This document shows positions 33,128 through 40,130 of a stretch of 64,000 nucleotides of DNA, piece after piece. The translations under genes and the position numbers were made by a program. The stretch's first letter is position 1; the number at the start of each line of letters is the position of its first letter. This stretch comes from Streptomyces rishiriensis (lineage in GTDB: Bacteria; Actinomycetota; Actinomycetes; Streptomycetales; Streptomycetaceae). The notes beneath the pieces are model-generated. The model was given only the letters and a program-made list of their open reading frames with translations. It did not search any database and had not been told where the DNA came from. The DNA lies in contig NZ_JAUSWV010000002.1 of assembly GCF_030815485.1 (NCBI RefSeq), forward strand, positions 7,068,001 to 7,132,000, written 5' to 3'.

Positions 33128-34153
33128 ATGGACAGACGCGGGTTCAACCGCAGGGTGCTGCTGGGCGGTGCGGCCGCCGCGACATCGTTGTCCTTGGCGC
33201 CGAGGGCGGTGAGCGCCGACAGGCCGGTGAGGACCGCGCCGGCGGGGGGAGTGGTCAAACACCTCAAGCTGTACGCGGAGAAGCTCGCCGACGGACAGCT
33301 CGGCTACGGCTTCGAGAAGGGGAAGGCCACCATCCCCGGGCCGCTGATCGAACTCGACGAGGGCGACACCGTCCACATCGAGGTGGAGAACACCCTGGAC
33401 GTGGCCGCGAGTCTGCACGTTCACGGCCTGGACTACGAAGTGTCCAGCGACGGGACGAAGTTGAACGGGAGCGATATCGAGCCAGGCGGTACGCGCACCT
33501 ACACCTGGCGCACCCACGCCCCCGGTCGCCGCCCCGACGGCACCTGGCGGGCGGGCAGCGCGGGCTACTGGCACTACCACGACCACGTCGTGGGAACCGA
33601 ACACGGCACCGGCGGCATCCGCAAGGGCCTGTACGGACCGGTGATCGTCCGGCGCAAGGGCGACATCCTGCCCGACGCCACCCACACGATCGTCTTCAAC
33701 GACATGACGATCAACAACAGACCCGTCCATGCGGGCCATCAGGGCCCCGACGTCGAGGCGACGGTGGGCGACCGGGTCGAGTTCGTCATGATCACGCACG
33801 GCGAGTACTACCACACCTTCCATATGCACGGTCATCGCTGGGCCGACAACCGCACCGGCCTGCTCAGCGGCCCCGACGACCCGAGCCAGGTCGTCGACAA
33901 CAAGATCGTGGGTCCGGCCGACTCCTTCGGCTTCCAGGTGATCGCGGGGGAGGGGGTGGGCGCCGGCGCGTGGATGTACCACTGCCATGTACAGAGCCAC
34001 TCCGACATGGGCATGGTCGGACTGTTCCTGGTGAGGAAGCCCGACGGCACGATCCCCGGATACGAGCCGCACCAGTCGCACGAGCCGCAGGAGTCGCACC
34101 GGTCGCAGGAGCCTGTGGTGCCGGACGGAACCGGCGAGGCGCACGAGCACTGA
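33128..34153 (+). CDS. Two-domain laccase (small laccase, multicopper oxidase)
   Basis: The 341-residue protein has a Tat signal (MDRRGFNRRVLLGGAAAA) and two cupredoxin domains. The four copper motifs are complete: LHVHG, WHYHDH, HTFHMHGHRW and YHCHVQSHSDMGM, which give the T1 and trinuclear sites. Length and motif spacing fit the trimeric SLAC/EpoA laccases of Streptomyces (SLAC is SCO6712 in S. coelicolor, from memory). It oxidises phenols outside the cell. The C-terminal tail is rich in His, Gln, Glu and Ser (HQSHEPQESHRSQE), a low-complexity addition that could bind copper. Confidence 0.95.
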   Translation: MDRRGFNRRVLLGGAAAATSLSLAPRAVSADRPVRTAPAGGVVKHLKLYAEKLADGQLGYGFEKGKATIPGPLIELDEGDTVHIEVENTLDVAASLHVHGLDYEVSSDGTKLNGSDIEPGGTRTYTWRTHAPGRRPDGTWRAGSAGYWHYHDHVVGTEHGTGGIRKGLYGPVIVRRKGDILPDATHTIVFNDMTINNRPVHAGHQGPDVEATVGDRVEFVMITHGEYYHTFHMHGHRWADNRTGLLSGPDDPSQVVDNKIVGPADSFGFQVIAGEGVGAGAWMYHCHVQSHSDMGMVGLFLVRKPDGTIPGYEPHQSHEPQESHRSQEPVVPDGTGEAHEH

Positions 34154-34166
34154 CGGGCGGCGTTCG

Positions 34167-34178
34167 GAGAGCGCTCTC
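34167..34178. promoter_or_regulatory. LacI-type operator GAGAGCGCTCTC
   Basis: This perfect 12-bp palindrome with a central CG lies 14 nt after the laccase stop and 58 nt before the LacI gene start. It resembles known CebR/LacI operators in Streptomyces (GGGAGCGCTCCC type), which suggests autoregulation and a sugar-responsive regulator. Confidence 0.7.
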
Positions 34179-34236
34179 ACCTCGGCCGTCCCCCCGGAGC
34201 TATCCTGAGCCGCACCCGGCCAGGAGGAGCCCCGAA

Positions 34237-35262
34237 GTGACCGAGACAGCGTCGCGTCCCACGCTGGAGGCCGTGGCCGCGCGGGCCGGAGTCTCCCGGG
34301 CGACCGTGTCGCGCGTCGTCAACGGCGGGGACGGCGTCCGCGAGCCGCTCGTCGAACGGGTCCGGCAGGCCGTGGAGGAACTCGGGTACGTCCCCAACCA
34401 GGCGGCCCGCAGCCTGGTGACGAAGCGGCACGACGCGGTCGCCGTGGTCATCGCCGAACCGGAGACCCGTGTCTTCGCCGACCCCTTCTTCGCCCTTCAG
34501 CTCCGTGGTATCAGCAAGGAACTGACGGCTCACGACAACCAGTTGGTGTTGCTGCTCACCGAGGGCCGCGACGACCACGCCCGGGTCGCGCGCTACCTCG
34601 CCGGCGGCCACGTCGACGGGGCCCTGGTCTTCTCGCTGCACCTCGACGACCCCCTCCCCGGGCTGATCCAGGGCGCCGGCGTCCCGACCGTGTTCGGCGG
34701 CCGTCCGGGCTGGAGCGACGGCACGCGGGACGTGGTCTATGTCGACAGCGACAACCGCGGGGGTGCCCGCGAGGCCGTACGCCTGCTGGCCGGGCTCGGC
34801 CGCACCCGCATCGCGCACATCACCGGCCCTCTCGACCAGACCTCCGCGGCGGACCGGCTCGACGGATACCGCGAGGTCATGGGCGTGAACGAGCCACGGC
34901 TCGTCGTCGAGAGCGACTTCACCCCCGGCGACGCCGAGCGGGCCATGCGTGAACTCCTCGACCGCTGCCCCGACCTGGACGCCGTGTTCGCCGCGAACGA
35001 CCTCGCCGCCTCGGGCGCCCTGCGCGTCCTGCGTGAACGCGGGCGGCGGGTACCCGAGGACGTCGCCGTGGTCGGCTTCGACGACATGCTGCCCGTCGCC
35101 GAACAGAGCGATCCGCCGCTGACGACCGTCCGTCAGGACATCGAGGAGATGGGCCGGATCATGGCCCGTCTGCTGCTGCGCCGCCTCGACCGAAGCGTCG
35201 CCGACGAGGCGCCGGGCGGCGTGGTCCTGCCCACCACCCTGGTGCGCCGCGCTTCGGCCTGA
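34237..35262 (+). CDS. LacI family transcriptional regulator
   Basis: The 341-residue product starts at a GTG with AGGAGGAGC 6-13 nt upstream. The longer frame reaching back through the laccase is rejected. The HTH is at residues 8-30 (TLEAVAARAGVSRATVSRVVNGGDGV), with the hinge YVPNQAARSLVTKR. The periplasmic-binding-protein-like domain (65-335) contains DAVFAANDLAASGALRVLRERGRRVPEDVAVVGFDD. It likely senses a sugar. The neighbouring laccase and PQQ/DUF1080 genes are plausible targets, but I saw the palindrome only in front of its own gene. Confidence 0.92.
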   Translation: MTETASRPTLEAVAARAGVSRATVSRVVNGGDGVREPLVERVRQAVEELGYVPNQAARSLVTKRHDAVAVVIAEPETRVFADPFFALQLRGISKELTAHDNQLVLLLTEGRDDHARVARYLAGGHVDGALVFSLHLDDPLPGLIQGAGVPTVFGGRPGWSDGTRDVVYVDSDNRGGAREAVRLLAGLGRTRIAHITGPLDQTSAADRLDGYREVMGVNEPRLVVESDFTPGDAERAMRELLDRCPDLDAVFAANDLAASGALRVLRERGRRVPEDVAVVGFDDMLPVAEQSDPPLTTVRQDIEEMGRIMARLLLRRLDRSVADEAPGGVVLPTTLVRRASA

Positions 35263-35342
35263 CCGGGGCGGCCGCGGCAGTCGCACCGGTCCCGCCCCGC
35301 CCGCCACCGGATCGGCCCGCTCCCGTGCCGTCCCGTACCGCC

Positions 35343-36134
35343 TCACATCTCCTGTGGCACGCTCTTGATCACGGCGAAGCGTGCCCCGTAGGGGTCGGCG
35401 AGCTTGGCGACACGGCCGACGCCCTCGACGTCCGTGGCGGGCATCCGCACCCTGCCGCCCAGCTTCTCCGCCTCGGCCACGACCGTGTCCGCGTCGGCGA
35501 CCTCGAAGTACGGCAGCCAGTACGCGCCGGAGCCGGCCTCCGTCGGGTCGTCGGCCAGCGGTACGATCCCGCCGAACATCGCCTCCTCCCCGGCGCCGGC
35601 CGGGTTGACGCAGGTGTAGGTGCCGCCGGGGAACGGCGCGGCCGAGGTCTCCAGACCCAGCGTCGCGTTGTAGAAGGCGGCGGCCGCGGCGACGTCCGGC
35701 GTGTACAGCTCTACCCAGCACAGTGCGCCGGGTTCGTTCGCCACGTCCACGCCCTCGGTCTGTCCGGGCTGCCAGAGTCCGAACGGCACGCCCGCCTGGT
35801 CGGCGAGGACGGCCATCGTGCCCTGCCCCATCACGTCCATCGGCGCGAGGAGGACCGCACCGTGCTTCCGCTCGGCGGCCTGCGCCGTGGCCTGCGCGTC
35901 CGATGTGCGGAAGTAGACCGTCCACGACGGCGGGCCCTGCGCGGACGTGGTCTGCATGCCGCCCGCCGCGGTCTTCCCGTCCAGTTGGAAGAAGCCGTAG
36001 CCGCCGGCGTCGGGTCCCGCCGACCGGAAGCGCCAGTCGAAGAGAGCGCCGTAGAAGGAGGTGGCGCCGTCGATGTCGGACGTGCCGACGTCGATCCAGT
36101 TCGGAGCGCCGTTGACGAAGCGGGTGGTGAGCAT
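35343..36134 (-). CDS. VOC (glyoxalase-fold) protein with two domains
   Basis: The 263-residue product starts at the ATG complementing 36132-36134, with GGAGGG upstream. It has two VOC modules (about 8-125 and 135-258), each beginning with a PNWIDVGTSDIDGATSFYGALFDW- or CWVELYTPDVAAAAAFYNATLG-like motif. Such two-domain proteins resemble the CFP-30-type hydroxylase/glyoxalase-like family in actinomycetes. The substrate is unknown. Confidence 0.88.
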   Translation of the reverse strand: MLTTRFVNGAPNWIDVGTSDIDGATSFYGALFDWRFRSAGPDAGGYGFFQLDGKTAAGGMQTTSAQGPPSWTVYFRTSDAQATAQAAERKHGAVLLAPMDVMGQGTMAVLADQAGVPFGLWQPGQTEGVDVANEPGALCWVELYTPDVAAAAAFYNATLGLETSAAPFPGGTYTCVNPAGAGEEAMFGGIVPLADDPTEAGSGAYWLPYFEVADADTVVAEAEKLGGRVRMPATDVEGVGRVAKLADPYGARFAVIKSVPQEM

Positions 36135-36442
36135 CGTTGCCCTCCTCGAAGGGGTCCCGTCCTCTGCACTGCCGAGTCTCGCACCGCCCACTGACAATCG
36201 CTGCCGGAGTGCGACCACCGGCCCGGCTCCGGGGCTGCCCCTGGAAGGCGGGCGACGGTCACCCACTGTCATGGTGAGATGTCGGAACCTCGCTCGGCGT
36301 TCCGGGAGTCTGCCCGGTGCACCGCGCGCCGCCGTGCGCGGCGGTGTCCGGCGGGAGCATCATCGGGCGGCCGGGGGCCCTCGGGCGCCGCGTATATCCG
36401 GCGTTGATCGAACGTTTTTCGCCGCCGGGCACGATTCTGGCC
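36135..36442. other. Divergent promoter region before the WhiB gene
   Basis: No gene is supported here. The stretch has two divergent promoters to supply. CCGCCGTGCGCGGCGG-like self-complementary bases occur near 36331-36343, and an AT-richer patch with TTGATCGAACG lies at about 36405-36415, close to the WhiB start. Confidence 0.4.
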
Positions 36443-36688
36443 ATGTACACCGACACGATTCCGACACCCGACCTCGGCTGGCAGCGTGAGGCGCTGTGCG
36501 CACAGACCGGCGCGGAGTTCTTCTTTCCCGAGCCCGGCAGCTCGGTGCGGGAGGCCAAGCGCATCTGCGGCATGTGCGAGATGCGTTCCGCCTGCCTCGA
36601 GTACGCCCTGGACAACGATGAGCGCTTCGGCGTCTGGGGTGGCATGTCCGAGAAGGAGCGCCTGATCCTCCGGCGCACGGCGCACTGA
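36443..36688 (+). CDS. WhiB family iron-sulfur regulator
   Basis: The 81-residue protein has the four cluster-binding cysteines C19, C42, C45 and C51 (CxxCx5C in ICGMCEMRSAC) and the turn motif GVWGGMSEKER. The start at 36443 gives normal Wbl length; the upstream frame is not conserved-looking. Wbl proteins bind a 4Fe-4S cluster and the principal sigma factor to control development or stress responses. By position it may be the counterpart of the Wbl gene near the laccase in S. coelicolor. It lies just upstream of the tRNA-like genes. Confidence 0.94.
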   Translation: MYTDTIPTPDLGWQREALCAQTGAEFFFPEPGSSVREAKRICGMCEMRSACLEYALDNDERFGVWGGMSEKERLILRRTAH

Positions 36689-36759
36689 GCCGCACCGTCG
36701 CGGCGACCCCGAATCCGAGTGACCGCGTCGCGGGGGTGCGGTTAGGATCCGGGGCGTGT

Positions 36760-36832
36760 CCGGACGTGGCGCGGAGGCAGGCGCCTCGCCTTGCTCCGGC
36801 GCATGACGCCGGTTGGAATCCGGTCGTCCGGA
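36760..36832 (+). tRNA. tRNA-like gene with anticodon GCT, non-canonical
   Basis: Folded by eye, the acceptor is CCGGACG/CGTCCGG (7 perfect bp). The D arm is GCG(C)...(G)CGC with loop GGAGGCAG. The anticodon stem TCGCC/GGCGC has one end mismatch and loop TTGCTCC gives anticodon GCT. The variable loop is only 5 nt. The T stem is GCCGG/CCGGT with loop TTGGAAT, and the discriminator is A. GCT would decode serine AGC/AGU, but serine tRNAs need a long variable arm, and the T-loop C56 is G here. It is therefore a pseudo-tRNA or a special-purpose tRNA. It lies 9 nt upstream of the next tRNA and shares its core. Confidence 0.6.
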
Positions 36833-36841
36833 TGCGTGCGC

Positions 36842-36913
36842 GGTCCCGTAGAGCAGAGGCAGACTCGCCACCTTCTCAGGGTGGATACGCCGGTTCGAAT
36901 CCGGTCGGGACCA
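36842..36913 (+). tRNA. tRNA-like gene with anticodon CTC (Glu codon), non-canonical
   Basis: The 72-nt cloverleaf has acceptor GGTCCCG/CGGGACC (7 bp), T8-A9, D stem GAG/CTC with D-loop part AGAGGCAG, anticodon stem CCACC/GGTGG with loop TTCTCAG (anticodon CTC), a 4-nt variable loop, and T arm GCCGG-TTCGAAT-CCGGT. The discriminator is A, whereas glutamate tRNAs usually carry G. CCA is not encoded. The fold is sound and looks expressed, but the D arm is short and the identity elements do not fit an ordinary tRNA-Glu. It ends 44 nt before the SDR-like gene. Confidence 0.75.
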
Positions 36914-36957
36914 CGGTACGGCGAGCGCGGAGCGGGGACGGGGCGGGGCGGCGGCGC

Positions 36958-38322
36958 ATGGGCCAGGACAGCGAGGGGGCGGCCTTCGGCCCGCCGGTGA
37001 CCGAGGCGGAGCTGACCGCCTTCCATGACGTCGTGGGCAGGCTGCGGGCACTGCCCGTCGACGATCCCGTACGGCTGCGGGCCGAGCAGGTCGCCGCGTC
37101 CTTCGCGCGTGACGGACGGCTCCGGCGGCGCAAGGAGCGGGGCGCCGAAGTGGCGGCCGCCGACGCGGCGACGATGGCCGCGACAGCGACCGGCGCGCTG
37201 GACCGGCGCGAGGACGCGCCGCTGCGGGACGCGGGCCGGGGCGGACGCTTCCACCGGCCGCGCACCTGCTACGTCTGCAAGTCGGCCTATCGAGAGGTCG
37301 ACACCTTCTACCACCGGCTCTGTCCCGTCTGCGCCGCCGACAACGCGGCCCGCCGCTCGCTCGGCACCGACCTGAGCGGGCGCCGCGTCCTGCTCACCGG
37401 CGGCCGGGTGAAGATCGGCTTCCAGCTGGCGCTGATGATGCTGCGGGACGGCGCCGAGACCGTCGTCACCTCCCGTTTCCCGCATGACACCCTGCGCCGT
37501 TTCCGTGCCGCGCCCGGCAGTGCGCAGTGGCTGGACCGCCTCACCGTCGTCGCCGTCGATCTGCGCGACCCGCGCCAGGTGCTGGGGCTGTGCGAGGAAC
37601 TGCGCCGGGAGGGCCGCCCGCTCGACGTCCTCGTCAACAACGCGGCGCAGACCGTGCGCCGCCCGCCGCAGTCCTACGCCCTGCTGGCCGCAGGAGAGCA
37701 CGACGCGCTGCCCGAAGGGACCCGCCCGGCGCCCGGGTTCACCCCGATGCGGATGCTGCGGGGCCTCGGCGGCTCGCTCTCCGCGCTGCCCGCCGCCCTG
37801 CGCGAGGCCGACGAGGCCGGACTGCTGCCGGATCCCTCCCCGGAGAACTCCTGGTCGGCCCGGCTCGGCGCGCTCGACCCGGCAGAGGTCCTCGAGACCC
37901 AGCTCGTCAACGCCCTCGCGCCGGCGTTGCTGTGCGACCGGCTGCTGCCGCTGCTGCTGGCCTCCCCGCATCCGCGCCGGTACGTCGTCAACGTGACGGC
38001 CGTCGAGGGCCGGTTCGCGGTGCGCAACAAGATGCCCGGGCATCCGCACACCAACATGGCCAAGGCCGCCCTCAACATGCTCACCCGCACCAGCGCGGCC
38101 GCGCTCGCCGAGCAGGGCGTGCACATGTGCGCCGTCGACACGGGCTGGATCACCGACGAGAACCCGGCGCCGAAGAAGGCCCGGATGGCGGGCGCGGGCT
38201 TCCGCACCCCGCTGGACATCGTGGACGGCGCGGCCCGCGTGTACGACCCGATCGTGCGCGGCGAGGCCGGCCACCCGGTGTCCGGAGTGTTCCTCAAGGA
38301 CTACCGGGAGGCCCAGTGGTGA
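36958..38322 (+). CDS. Zinc-ribbon SDR-like (Rossmann) protein
   Basis: The 454-residue protein starts at the ATG just downstream of two tRNA-like genes. Residues 1-100 are helical and charged. C104xxC107 and C122xxC125 (CYVC, CPVC) form a zinc ribbon. The Rossmann domain follows: VLLTGGRVKIGFQLALMML (about 144-162) with a changed glycine motif, DVLVNNAAQT, YVVNVTAVEG. The SDR catalytic Tyr-x3-Lys is T365-N-M-A-K369, so the Tyr is missing, though Lys remains. The enzyme is probably not a classical oxidoreductase; it may bind a nucleotide as a sensor or act on an unusual substrate. Its stop overlaps the LRR gene start. Confidence 0.82.
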   Translation: MGQDSEGAAFGPPVTEAELTAFHDVVGRLRALPVDDPVRLRAEQVAASFARDGRLRRRKERGAEVAAADAATMAATATGALDRREDAPLRDAGRGGRFHRPRTCYVCKSAYREVDTFYHRLCPVCAADNAARRSLGTDLSGRRVLLTGGRVKIGFQLALMMLRDGAETVVTSRFPHDTLRRFRAAPGSAQWLDRLTVVAVDLRDPRQVLGLCEELRREGRPLDVLVNNAAQTVRRPPQSYALLAAGEHDALPEGTRPAPGFTPMRMLRGLGGSLSALPAALREADEAGLLPDPSPENSWSARLGALDPAEVLETQLVNALAPALLCDRLLPLLLASPHPRRYVVNVTAVEGRFAVRNKMPGHPHTNMAKAALNMLTRTSAAALAEQGVHMCAVDTGWITDENPAPKKARMAGAGFRTPLDIVDGAARVYDPIVRGEAGHPVSGVFLKDYREAQW

Positions 38323-39524
38323 GTGAGGAGACCGCGGCGGGACCGGGACCGGCCGGGTTCGCCGGAGTGCCCCACGTGGCGCCCCGCCCCCTCGCCGATC
38401 TCGCCCCGCTGCTCGACTGGCTGCGGGCCGGACGTCCGGCGGGCGAGCGGCTGGACTTCGCGTCGGGCACCGCGCTGCCCGACGGACGGCTCGACCTGTG
38501 CAAGCAGGGCCTGGGGGCCGAGGGCGCGGCCCTGGTCGCCGAGGCGCTGGCCGCCGGGCCCTCGCCCGTACGGCATCTGCTCCTCGGCACCGACGCCCTC
38601 GGAGACGAAGGCGCCGCGACCGTCGCCGGTACGGATGCTCCGGTCGAGACGCTCTACCTCGGCTGCAACGGCATCACCGCGGGCGGCGCCTGCCGTATCG
38701 CCGACCAGCTGCGCGCCTCGCCCCAGGTGGTCACGGGGGTGTGGCTCAAACGCAACCCGCTGGGCCGCGGCGGAGGCCGGGCGGGAGCCGAACTCGTCGA
38801 ATCCGCCCGGGCGTTGCGCACCCTCGACCTGGTGCAGACCGGACTCGACGCGGCGGGCGTCACCGTACTCGCCGACGCGCTGCTGGCCGCCGCCGACGAC
38901 GGGCGGCGGGTCGAGCGGCTGTTCGTCGGCGGCAACCCGCTGGGGGAGGCGGGCGCGGAGGCGCTCGCGGCCGTGGTCGCCGCCGGGGCGATCGGCGAAC
39001 TCTACGTCTCCGCCGCCCGGTTGGGTGACGTCGGCACGCTCCGGCTCGCCGGCGCCCTCGAACGGGCGCCGTACGGACGGCTCACCCGGCTGTCGGTGGC
39101 CAGCAACGGCGTCGGACCCTCCCCGGCCGCCCGCCTGGTCGGCGCGGCCACCGTCGCCGGTGTCACCCTGCTGGACCTCGGCCGGGTCCGGGCGGCGGCC
39201 GTGCTCGGAGCGGCGGACAACCGGCTGGACCTGACGGCCGCCGAGACCATCGGGCGGACGCTGGCGGCCGGTGAGCACCGCCTCGCCCACCTCGTCCTGC
39301 GCCACACGGGCCTGCGCAGCCGCGAGGCCCACCGCATCCTCGATCACGCGCCCCGCGCGGCCAGCGCCACCCGCTTCGTCCTCGGGCAGGGTGTCGCCGC
39401 CACCGTCAGACGCCGCCTGGCGGCCCTCAGCGCCCAGGTCCCGGCCCCGGCCGTGCCGCCCGACGTGGCGGCCGTACGCAGCGTGCACCGCACGGCGGCC
39501 CCGGAGGCGTCCGCGGAGGACTGA
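38319..39524 (+). CDS. Leucine-rich-repeat (ribonuclease-inhibitor-like) protein
   Basis: The 401-residue cytoplasmic protein starts at a GTG overlapping the SDR stop (GTGA); GTG at 38316 is also possible. From about residue 45 it has RNI-type repeats of about 28-30 residues: LDLCKQGLGAEGAALVAEAL, VETLYLGCNGITAGGACRIAD, LRTLDLVQTGLDAAGVTVLADAL, VERLFVGGNPLGEAGAEALA, LTRLSVASNGVG. No enzyme motif and no signal peptide were seen. It is presumably a binding partner of the SDR-like protein, given the coupling. Ribonuclease-inhibitor-like folds bind proteins or RNA-processing enzymes, but that link is speculative. Confidence 0.82.
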   Translation: MSEETAAGPGPAGFAGVPHVAPRPLADLAPLLDWLRAGRPAGERLDFASGTALPDGRLDLCKQGLGAEGAALVAEALAAGPSPVRHLLLGTDALGDEGAATVAGTDAPVETLYLGCNGITAGGACRIADQLRASPQVVTGVWLKRNPLGRGGGRAGAELVESARALRTLDLVQTGLDAAGVTVLADALLAAADDGRRVERLFVGGNPLGEAGAEALAAVVAAGAIGELYVSAARLGDVGTLRLAGALERAPYGRLTRLSVASNGVGPSPAARLVGAATVAGVTLLDLGRVRAAAVLGAADNRLDLTAAETIGRTLAAGEHRLAHLVLRHTGLRSREAHRILDHAPRAASATRFVLGQGVAATVRRRLAALSAQVPAPAVPPDVAAVRSVHRTAAPEASAED

Positions 39525-39758
39525 CGCCCCTGCGCCCGCCCGCCCCCGTCCGCTCTGCGCCGCGGTCCCTTGAGCACCGACGTCCACAACTTCCGCTGCC
39601 GCACCGGCTCCAGCCCGTGCGCCGTCAGGTCCTCGACGTACGGGTGGTGGTTCCGGCGGCCGAGCCCCCGCGCCCTTGGCTGCCGTGCTCGGTCCCTGTC
39701 CGGCATCGGTACCGGGCCCCACCGACCACGGGCCAAGGCATTACGCTCTCGGGCAGGG
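39525..39758. other. Intergenic region before the third tRNA-like gene
   Basis: No gene is supported. One minus-strand stretch (about 39560-39690) translates as LGRRNHHPYVEDLTAHGL, which looks faintly protein-like, but it has no start or stop consistent with a gene. It could be a decayed remnant. Confidence 0.35.
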
Positions 39759-39832
39759 CGGGGTCGTAGCGCAGAGGCAGTCGCACCGGTCTCCAAAACC
39801 GGATCACGCTGGTTCGAATCCAGCCGCCCCGC
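39759..39832 (+). tRNA. tRNA-like gene with anticodon CCA (Trp codon), non-canonical
   Basis: The fold has anticodon stem CCGGT/ACCGG with loop CTCCAAA (anticodon CCA), D stem GCG/CGC with the same AGAGGCAG D-loop part as the two tRNAs at 36.8 kb, a 5-nt variable loop, and T arm GCTGG-TTCGAAT-CCAGC. The acceptor CGGGG-T-CG pairs with CGCCCCG only if T39764 is bulged, and pairing can extend outwards (GGGCGGGG/CCCCGCCC). The discriminator is C, while bacterial TrpRS needs G73. It is thus distinct from the normal tRNA-Trp and closes the SDR/LRR cassette. Confidence 0.7.
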
Positions 39833-40130
39833 CCCCTTCGACACCCGGCGCCCCGGGCTGCATCGCCCCACCGAGGCGGCAGGGCGGGCCGGGTTCCCGC
39901 GCGGTTCGGCCTGCGCCGGAGCGTGGCCGCGGTCCCGTCGGACGCCGGGTGCAGTGCGATCCGCGCCCGGGCCCGGTCGGCGGTGTCCTCGTCGGCCGGA
40001 CCGACCAGGATGCCGACCGCCTGCCGGACCGTGTCGCCGTCAGCCGTGGCGGCATGGCCGCAGGCGCGAACGGCCCGCACCGGGAGATCGATTCCCCGTG
40101 CGAGCCGTCGAAGCGAGAGGCGGGGGCAGG
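39833..40130. other. Intergenic region, possible gene remnant
   Basis: No intact gene is visible in these 298 nt. On the minus strand a stretch reads DTVRQAVGILVGPADEDTADRA, which vaguely resembles an ANTAR RNA-binding domain. The frame has no start of its own and runs into the desaturase, so it may be a decayed fragment or chance. Confidence 0.3.

Noticed and set aside
33028..34236. LacI gene starting upstream of the laccase
   Set aside because: The extension is out of frame with the laccase but overlaps it completely. The HTH begins at 34237 after a strong AGGAGG site.
36742..38274. Minus-strand frame with DSNRR-like and LPLLYGTA peptides over the tRNAs
   Set aside because: These peptides are translations of antisense tRNA sequence, a well-known annotation artefact.
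36842..39832. Integrative element bounded by tRNA att sites
   Set aside because: No integrase, excisionase or tRNA 3'-end duplication is present. The direct similarity between the tRNAs covers their whole length rather than a short att core.
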